IMG/VR virus record: IMGVR_UViG_3300050821_002087
Location: 1-47,054 of that record
DNA: 47,054 nucleotides
From: a virus
Direction: 5' to 3' (one strand)
This document shows positions 41,781 to 47,054 of this stretch, in pieces. Made by a program: the position numbers and the translations under genes. The first letter of the stretch is position 1, and the number at the start of each line of letters is the position of its first letter. Below the pieces are notes generated by a model that saw only the letters and a program-made list of their open reading frames with translations, searched no databases and was not told the DNA's origin.

Positions 41781-42112
41781 TATTTGTTACCTCCAAGTCT
41801 CATGAGAAAAGGATTATTAGAAAAGGTTTGTGGATTAACTTGATTGCCTTGATTTGTGCTTCCTATAAAATTAGAAGGGTTAAATCCAGAGAATGGATTG
41901 TTTGAACCATTCCAATTAGGAAAATTATAGGGATTGGGCTGCTGCGGAGGTTTAGGAGATGGTCCAGGAGTGGTTTGATTGACTATCCCTGGAGCCAAGG
42001 CATTAGAGGCAGTATTAACAGGAGATGGATTCACCCCAGGAATAGGGCTCATAGCCATCCCTGTATTTGAATTTACCCCAGGATTTCCCATTGCTGCACT
42101 ACCTCCACCCAT
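41780..42112 (-). CDS. Low-complexity Gly/Pro/Asn-rich late protein
   Basis: 110 residues, start MGGGSAAMGNPGVNSNTG, dominated by Asn, Pro and Gly (PKPPQQPNPYNFPNWNGSNN), with a short end NPFLMRLGGNK. No folded domain visible. Shares the MGGG start with the next gene. Overlaps it by one base. Probably a virion-internal or assembly protein; composition makes it another conceivable YcaO-TfuA substrate. Confidence 0.55.
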   Translation of the reverse strand: MGGGSAAMGNPGVNSNTGMAMSPIPGVNPSPVNTASNALAPGIVNQTTPGPSPKPPQQPNPYNFPNWNGSNNPFSGFNPSNFIGSTNQGNQVNPQTFSNNPFLMRLGGNK

Positions 42113-42462
42113 TATTTCCCTTTTCTTTTGAACTTAGCGAAATCATAAATCTTAACTTTCTTAGATCCTCTTCTGTTGAATGCCAGATACTTGGCCGGGA
42201 TCACTTCATCCATTATTTCTGAGACTGAATAAGTCTTGTCTCCAACTAGAATATAGACAAACCAACAGTTTCTATTCTTAGTCCCGAAATAGCACTTGAA
42301 TCCATCTGACCAACAGCGTTCACCAACCAGGACAAAGTTCTCTTTGACGATTACAGATCCAACATTAAGACAATGCCAGATGACATCAGATACAGATGTT
42401 TCCGGTTCCCACTTCTTATAAAGCTCAATAGCCTTCTTTAGATGTGGGTTATTAGTCTGCAC
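42112..42462 (-). CDS. Hypothetical basic protein
   Basis: 116 residues, alpha/beta with several Trp and Cys (SDVIWHCLNVGSVIVKENFV, RCWSDGFKCYFGTKNRNCWF) and a basic C-terminus (RRGSKKVKIYDFAKFKRKGK). Unlike its structural neighbours in composition, so possibly a non-virion accessory gene. I do not recognise it. Confidence 0.5.
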   Translation of the reverse strand: MQTNNPHLKKAIELYKKWEPETSVSDVIWHCLNVGSVIVKENFVLVGERCWSDGFKCYFGTKNRNCWFVYILVGDKTYSVSEIMDEVIPAKYLAFNRRGSKKVKIYDFAKFKRKGK

Positions 42463-43932
42463 TTAAACTGTCCGACGGATCCAGTCCCAGCTAGTATTTA
42501 CAAAGGATCCATTACCGCAGAACACTGACAGGAATACTCCTTGAATAGGATCTCCACCAAAGGAAGGACCACTGGTATAGCTCTCGCTATAAACCTGTAC
42601 AAAGTTTATTCCATCAGCAGAGAAGGCTACGTAAAGATGGGTTCCATTATATCCAACCCTGAAATATTGCATCCCATAGAATGGTCCATTATTTGAGCCA
42701 ATTGAATTCGAGGTTCCTCCAGAAGCAGTGGGATCTCCCTTGCTTACAGTAAAGTTAATTCCATTGGTTGAGTTAACATACAGCCCGGCACAAAGGGACT
42801 TGGTGTTACCTGTATTACAAATACCGAAGTTGCCCTGGAATAGAAGAGCATTAGCAAACCCTCCCACGGTCATCTTGGCAGTAAATTCAAATGGAGATCC
42901 AGAGAAGCTGGAAATATTTTGGTTGAACAGTATGAAGGAGGCAGCAGTTGCGGCTATATTAGCATTCAGATAACTTCCACCTAGGCTATAGTTTCCAGCT
43001 GTACCTCCCGATGAAACTGTCCAAATATCCGTGTTCAGATTGGGACCATCAAATTCGTCATCCCACTGAGTTGCAACCAACGGAGGGGCATCAGGATGAA
43101 ACCAGGAGCTTGAAGCAGCCAAAATATTGCCAGGATTAATAATATCCAAAACCAAACTTGGATCACTCTGATATGGCAACGTAGTGTCACCCTGAACAAG
43201 CTGCGACTCTCCAAACCTAAATCCGCAAGTTGAGCCGGCTAATGCAGTCAAGGCAGCATTAGGAATATCAATCTGAAACCTCAAGCCATTCGAGGCAGAT
43301 GTTGGAATGTTGAAAGTGGCTGTCATCTGAGTCCATACGGATTGAGGACAGACCTGCAGCAAATTGGTTGAGACCTGGGCTGCTGTTGACCAAGCGTCTG
43401 CTGACGTAGGAGCCCATAGGGATAGACTTGGAGTAAAGCTGGCTGATTGAGTGTTCTTTATGTAAATAGAGAACGTCATTGTCGAGCCTTTAAGAGCACC
43501 GGCAATGTCTGACGCCATATTCTGATAGAATCCAAGAGAGGCAAAGGAAGCACTATCTACATCAATCTCAGCAGCGTAAACACTGGTAGTAGTAGCCCCA
43601 TCAGTTTGACAGGTAATAGTTACATTCTTAGAGTTGCCTGCTGAAGTATTTAATGGGGTAGCAACTGCTGACCAATATCTAGGATTGGTGACAGTTAATG
43701 CTGGCGCTACGCCACTCGCTGCCGTAATTCCCGACACTCCTATGGGTGCAAGAAAATCAGATTTATTAAAGTTACTGTTCCTTAGGAAATTGACAGTGGA
43801 GTTTGGAATATTAAGTCCCGAAGTAATCGCCACTGTTGGCTGAGCAATTGCCCTACAAATAGCTGGCGTAAGCTCTTCGTTGTCTCCTAATAGATATCCA
43901 GGAGTAACCGTTACTGTAATAGGAGTTGCCAT
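42463..43932 (-). CDS. Tail-fibre-like protein with carbohydrate-binding and LamG-like domains
   Basis: 489 residues, no signal peptide. The middle (about 55-255) resembles CBM4/9-type jelly rolls (MTFSIYIKNTQSASFTPSLS, SVWTQMTATFNIP). The C-terminal 200 residues look like a concanavalin/GH16-like sandwich (WDDEFDGPNLNTDIWTVSSG, FRVGYNGTHLYVAFSADGIN). Probably binds a host glycan. One-base overlap with the nozzle gene upstream. Confidence 0.65.
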   Translation of the reverse strand: MATPITVTVTPGYLLGDNEELTPAICRAIAQPTVAITSGLNIPNSTVNFLRNSNFNKSDFLAPIGVSGITAASGVAPALTVTNPRYWSAVATPLNTSAGNSKNVTITCQTDGATTTSVYAAEIDVDSASFASLGFYQNMASDIAGALKGSTMTFSIYIKNTQSASFTPSLSLWAPTSADAWSTAAQVSTNLLQVCPQSVWTQMTATFNIPTSASNGLRFQIDIPNAALTALAGSTCGFRFGESQLVQGDTTLPYQSDPSLVLDIINPGNILAASSSWFHPDAPPLVATQWDDEFDGPNLNTDIWTVSSGGTAGNYSLGGSYLNANIAATAASFILFNQNISSFSGSPFEFTAKMTVGGFANALLFQGNFGICNTGNTKSLCAGLYVNSTNGINFTVSKGDPTASGGTSNSIGSNNGPFYGMQYFRVGYNGTHLYVAFSADGINFVQVYSESYTSGPSFGGDPIQGVFLSVFCGNGSFVNTSWDWIRRTV

Positions 43933-45596
43933 TAAATTCTAGTTCTTGAAAAGCTGTATCTCTTAGCCATCTCTGCAGTCATAGCCTCTATCTCAATCGT
44001 TCCCTGAGTATTGGTGATTCCAAATTGGACATATCTGCCAGACTGCCTTAAGGGGAATGATTCTGAAAATGTTTGGGTATTGCTAAGCTGAATTCCTTTT
44101 TGCAAATACACTGGGGGGATGACCGTATAGTCCTGTCTCATCAGGGTATTAAAGTCATTGTTAACGTTGGTAGTATCGTAATCAGGCTTTCCAAAGCTGT
44201 AATACTTGGATTGGCTTCTAGTCCTGTTGTCTATAATCGTTGTTGCTGGACCTACTCCCTCAATTTGAGCGGTAACGCTATAGCAGGGATTAAGAGTGGA
44301 TAGCCTTATGTCCCCTCTTTTAAACGCAAACTCATTCTCAGGACTGTCACAAGTAAATCCCCTTGAAAGTATATGGAAGTTAATTGGGTTAGCCGATGCC
44401 CCACTATTCCCAAGGATGTCTCTATCACCCTCCTCCATCAGCATCACGACTCCCATAACCCTATCCACTGCCATTAATCTCTTTTCCCCTGCATAGTTAG
44501 CTATCCAGAGATCATCAATGCAAAGTCCATTTGGATAGCTGTCAAAAGATTCCCAGGCTTGCAATGTGATGTTGTAGACATACATCATGTTGTTCCTGGT
44601 GCTATTTCCTACAGGCAAAGCAAAGTAAGCTCTATCTCTCCAGACTTGAGCTGTAGCCCCAGATACTGCCAACCAATTGATCTGCTTCATATTGGGCAGG
44701 ATTGGTTCCGATGCCGGCAGTGGTTGTACCTGGTAAGCCTGGTCAAAGATCTGGGACAGATTATATATTCCAGATCTATCCAGAAACATTACTTCTTGTC
44801 CAAACTGAACGACTGCCTTCCTTGCAGCCAATCCTATCCTTCCGCTTACCTGAGTCATTGTCAGGGAACTCAAATCCCCCGTGACATTGCTAAACAGGAA
44901 TATGGAATGGTCCTTGAATGCTATGACAAATGTCTGCTGCCAAGGGAACAACCTCACCAGCTGATCAGCTTGGCCAGTGTTTACAGTGAAATTAGCAAAC
45001 GAATTATCGTACTCCGTATAGTCCCCAATATTGGAGACTGCTATCTGATCTCTAGTAAATGGGACTATAATCCTGTTGGCTATCGTCTCTCCCGTAACGG
45101 CATTAGGAATCGTCGTAAATGGCGTTGTAGGAGCCGGGAAAGCTCCAAAGGTCTGATTGGTGCCATTCCAAACCAAAGGGGCTACAGTCGGACCCTGGAA
45201 CATTATAAGCTGATTGAAGGCCTGTAGGAACTCTACATTAGTACTGATAGTAGTTCCTGATGGCAAGGCTACGAATTGTGGGCTATACCCATTAGCTACG
45301 AGCCAAACTCCATTCGTTACTGCTATACAGATCCATTCAACCAGAAAGGGGTCACTGAACTTACCTACTCCCCATATTTTAGGATAGTTTACTGCATTCC
45401 ATCCAGATGGAAGCATTATTCCCCATCTGGTCTGAACATCCCCATTTACTATCCTTGCGTTCCTAGAATCACAAAGGAATCCCTGATTGACTACCGAGGG
45501 ATCAGGAGTCTTGGTGTCTACTCCTAGAAAGTAGTTATCGGCCGCAACTTCAGTGGTTTCTTCCTGAAGCCAATAGTTGTAGTCGTACCTAGGCAC
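43932..45596 (-). CDS. P22 gp10-like tail nozzle/stabilisation protein
   Basis: 554 residues. FLCDSRNARIVNGDVQTRWG near the N-terminus, many short beta repeats (WLVANGYSPQFVAL, QVWRDRAYFALPVGNSTRN, MYVYNITLQAWESFDSYPNG) and an end EMAKRYSFSRTRI fit the beta-propeller nozzle family of podoviruses, which closes the portal channel and anchors the tail tip. Family assignment is by pattern; position among tail genes agrees. Confidence 0.7.
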   Translation of the reverse strand: MPRYDYNYWLQEETTEVAADNYFLGVDTKTPDPSVVNQGFLCDSRNARIVNGDVQTRWGIMLPSGWNAVNYPKIWGVGKFSDPFLVEWICIAVTNGVWLVANGYSPQFVALPSGTTISTNVEFLQAFNQLIMFQGPTVAPLVWNGTNQTFGAFPAPTTPFTTIPNAVTGETIANRIIVPFTRDQIAVSNIGDYTEYDNSFANFTVNTGQADQLVRLFPWQQTFVIAFKDHSIFLFSNVTGDLSSLTMTQVSGRIGLAARKAVVQFGQEVMFLDRSGIYNLSQIFDQAYQVQPLPASEPILPNMKQINWLAVSGATAQVWRDRAYFALPVGNSTRNNMMYVYNITLQAWESFDSYPNGLCIDDLWIANYAGEKRLMAVDRVMGVVMLMEEGDRDILGNSGASANPINFHILSRGFTCDSPENEFAFKRGDIRLSTLNPCYSVTAQIEGVGPATTIIDNRTRSQSKYYSFGKPDYDTTNVNNDFNTLMRQDYTVIPPVYLQKGIQLSNTQTFSESFPLRQSGRYVQFGITNTQGTIEIEAMTAEMAKRYSFSRTRI

Positions 45597-46075
45597 TAGA
45601 TATGTTGCTGTCCTGCATTAGGACCAGGAGATCCACCACAGATCTCCCAGCCTTCAATAGGAATAGGATTGTTAGCCTTGTCCCGAATCTCTAGGTCAAC
45701 CAATGCATATCCCTTAGTATCCAGGATATGAGCGGGAGAATAGCAGAGATCAATGATGTGCTTAGTCCAAACTGACGGACCAATATCGACAATCTTGCAT
45801 CTGACAGACCTGTTATTCCTTGCAGTAATCCAGACAGTGAATTCCTGATTGCTGATTGCCTGCCTGACATCAGGATGACTATGCAAACCAATGCTCTTAT
45901 CGATTACAGGGATAGGCAAGGAACAGCCCATCAAGGTCTTGTCTGTAGTATCGTAGGGCTTATTGGTACCAGGATCCGTAAAGAACCCTAATCCATTATC
46001 CCCACGATCAGCTTTGCCATCATAGTCTAACCCGAAGATGGTTGCTATTCCCTGAACCCTGTAAACGTTACTCAT
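45596..46075 (-). CDS. Double-psi beta-barrel (RlpA-like) protein
   Basis: 159 residues. GIATIFGLDYDGKADRGDNG followed by GFFTDPGTNKPYDTTDK, then RCKIVDIGPSVWTKHIIDLC, the typical DG-rich and DIGPS motifs of double-psi barrels related to RlpA. The same domain opens the 1421-residue ejection protein. RlpA-like domains bind or cleave peptidoglycan; catalytic competence is not shown. No signal peptide. ATGA overlap with the holin-like gene. Confidence 0.65.
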   Translation of the reverse strand: MSNVYRVQGIATIFGLDYDGKADRGDNGLGFFTDPGTNKPYDTTDKTLMGCSLPIPVIDKSIGLHSHPDVRQAISNQEFTVWITARNNRSVRCKIVDIGPSVWTKHIIDLCYSPAHILDTKGYALVDLEIRDKANNPIPIEGWEICGGSPGPNAGQQHI

Positions 46076-46341
46076 TTTACTAAGGTTGCCTTAGGAACCG
46101 ACTTGAAGATTCCACTGATATTGAAGTCCTTGGCTGCTACTCCTAAAGCAATAGTTCCAACGGCAGTAAGGAACCCCGATGGTCCTAGCCATACAACGTG
46201 ATCCCATCCACCAGAAAAGAAGCTGGTTAAGCTGGGACCAGAGTTGAGGATTGCAATACAGACACCGCAAACCGTAGTCTTCCAATTAGACAGAAAAGCA
46301 GCCTCTACATGGGCCAGCAATTCTCTGAATATGAAATTCAT
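46072..46341 (-). CDS. Holin-like membrane protein
   Basis: 89 residues. SNWKTTVCGVCIAILNSGPS, a second hydrophobic stretch LGPSGFLTAVGTIALGVAAK and the terminal DFNISG match small phage holins with two membrane helices and an AAKDFNxxG end. It would time membrane permeabilisation. TAATG overlap upstream. Confidence 0.65.
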   Translation of the reverse strand: MNFIFRELLAHVEAAFLSNWKTTVCGVCIAILNSGPSLTSFFSGGWDHVVWLGPSGFLTAVGTIALGVAAKDFNISGIFKSVPKATLVK

Positions 46342-46592
46342 TAGGGCTGGCTATTAACAGCATTCTCCAGAGCCGTAAGGGCATCCTGGAAAGCTACCGT
46401 AGCAGCATTGGCTGCAGTAACAGCGCCGGCCAAGGGAGGGTAAAGGGAGACGATAGGACTGACAGCTGCCTCAACAGTCTTAACAACATTAAGACCATTC
46501 TGAATAGCCGCCAAAGCGATTTGCTCTTCAGTTTTAGGATGTTCGAAAAATCCTACAACTTCCTCTTCAATTTTCTGAAATATATTGCTCAT
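46341..46592 (-). CDS. Small helical late protein
   Basis: 83 residues, Ala/Val-rich amphipathic helices (FQKIEEEVVGFFEHPKTEEQ, GAVTAANAATVAFQDALTAL). Found beside holin-like genes in other phages as a short helical protein of unknown role. ATGA-type overlap with the lipoprotein gene. Confidence 0.5.
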   Translation of the reverse strand: MSNIFQKIEEEVVGFFEHPKTEEQIALAAIQNGLNVVKTVEAAVSPIVSLYPPLAGAVTAANAATVAFQDALTALENAVNSQP

Positions 46593-46807
46593 TTATTGTA
46601 TCTCTGACTCGATTCTAACTTGTTTTCTTCTTCTACTGTAAATTGTTCCCCATCACCTTTTTCGTCTATCGGTCCAATTGGGATTTTGACTACCACCAAA
46701 GTAACGGTCATACCTCTCTTCGACCCTTTCGAAGATAACAATCCCGATACCGACGAACAGGATGAGAATCCCAATAAGCACAATGCCAATATCCATTTAA
46801 TGACCAT
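46589..46807 (-). CDS. Small lipoprotein, possible outer-membrane spanin subunit
   Basis: 72 residues: MVIKWILALCLLGFSSCSS has a signal sequence ending at a Cys in an imperfect lipobox (FSS-Cys), then a short periplasmic region with DEKGDGEQFTVEEENKLESS. Size and position in the lysis-type cassette suggest an Rz1-like role. A second small membrane gene is nested in another frame. Confidence 0.5.
   Translation of the reverse strand: MVIKWILALCLLGFSSCSSVSGLLSSKGSKRGMTVTLVVVKIPIGPIDEKGDGEQFTVEEENKLESSQRYNK
46653..46796 (-). CDS. Nested 47-residue membrane protein
   Basis: MDIGIVLIGILILFVGIGIV then IFERVEERYDRYF and a basic tail. The ATG follows directly on the TAA of the split XhlA-like gene. 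It lies wholly inside the lipoprotein gene in a different frame. Embedded lipoprotein/membrane pairs are known for Rz/Rz1 spanins, although here the membrane protein is the shorter one. Confidence 0.45.
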   Translation of the reverse strand: MDIGIVLIGILILFVGIGIVIFERVEERYDRYFGGSQNPNWTDRRKR

Positions 46808-47054
46808 TCTTCTTAGGTGTAGATGTTGGCTGAGGTACAGGAACTGACTGTTTTAAATTGTCTATATCCTGATGGATATTCTTTAGCTCAGTATCCAGGA
46901 AGGGAACATGTTGCAGGCTTGATCCAAAGAAAAATCCTAACACTGCAATTATTACTCCCATGCTTCCAAGGGCATACTTAATCAGAGCTATCTGACTGGC
47001 CCAGGTGGTATTCTGTTTCTCTACCGCTGTGACTCTTCCATTAGTCTTAGTAGT
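46797..47054 (-). CDS. C-terminal part of the XhlA-like membrane protein split by the window ends
   Basis: This frame enters from the right edge: NGRVTAVEKQNTTWASQIAL, a membrane helix YALGSMGVIIAVLGFFFGSS, then a short helix (DTELKNIHQDIDNLKQSV) and a Pro/Lys tail ending KKNGH with TAA at 46799-46797. It continues the frame at 131-1 once the short terminal duplicate is collapsed. XhlA-like proteins assist holin-mediated lysis; lipoprotein, membrane and holin-like genes follow at once. Confidence 0.75.
   Translation of the reverse strand, partial: TTKTNGRVTAVEKQNTTWASQIALIKYALGSMGVIIAVLGFFFGSSLQHVPFLDTELKNIHQDIDNLKQSVPVPQPTSTPKKNGH

Noticed and set aside
44559-45227. 222-residue open frame on the + strand
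   Set aside because: Lies wholly antisense to the well-supported nozzle gene, with atypical composition and no ribosome-binding site; a shadow frame.
1-47054. Chromosomal flank or prophage boundary within the window
   Set aside because: All genes fit one phage; no housekeeping genes, tRNA ends or long direct repeats were seen, and the two ends meet in one gene.

Overview
The window reads as a complete or nearly complete 47-kb genome of a temperate, podovirus-like double-stranded DNA phage, linearised inside a small lysis-type gene. Evidence for podovirus morphology: SU10-type major capsid protein, scaffold, portal, terminase large subunit, a P22 gp10-like nozzle protein and a very large ejection-type protein, with no tail tube, sheath or tape-measure gene seen. 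A tyrosine integrase plus an excisionase-like protein indicates lysogeny. No tRNA, rRNA, CRISPR array or chromosomal flank was seen. The host is not identifiable with confidence. Sec signal peptides, a Pro-Thr linker on an exported beta-helix protein, preference for AGA/AGG arginine codons and moderate AT richness would fit a Gram-negative host, possibly Verrucomicrobiota (low confidence).

Layout on the circle. A control region lies at about 20.9-22.0 kb. Rightward (+) from it runs the early operon (22.0-30.96 kb): an HTH regulator, an excisionase-like protein, small genes, a recombination set (Sak4-like ATPase, RecE/RecB-like nuclease, DUF669 protein, Holliday-junction-resolvase-like nuclease), an HD phosphohydrolase, a DUF6378-like protein, a primase-helicase fusion and a PP-loop PAPS-reductase-like protein. 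Most junctions are ATGA stop/start overlaps. The integrase (30.9-32.0 kb, -) converges on its end and is followed by a repeat-rich candidate attP region.

Leftward (-) from the control region runs one late block of about 35 kb that crosses the window ends: small genes with a zinc metallopeptidase and an exported CHAP endolysin (17.1-20.9 kb); a glycosyltransferase and an exported beta-helix protein (14.2-16.7 kb); terminase, portal, scaffold and capsid (6.5-14.0 kb); two large glycosidase-like tail proteins (0.1-6.2 kb); a lysis-type cassette across the ends (46.1-47.05 kb joined to 1-131); then nozzle, fibre and ejection proteins down to 32.4 kb.

The most striking content is a YcaO-TfuA pair (38,330-40,662, -) inside the ejection-protein module. 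YcaO-TfuA pairs are known to install backbone thioamides, on methyl-coenzyme M reductase in methanogens and on ribosomal peptides in bacteria. Here no precursor-peptide gene is visible beside them, and they would be made late together with virion proteins. This points to a phage-encoded protein-modification system whose target (ejection protein, host protein or unrecognised peptide) is unknown. Other unusual points: a TIM-barrel glycosidase fused to a virion-type C-terminal domain and carrying a G9 tract; a terminase gene whose only visible start codon lies in the T-tract of a terminator; a promoter-terminator arrangement suggesting late antitermination; nested membrane-protein and lipoprotein genes; and strong enrichment of the palindrome GCCGGC.
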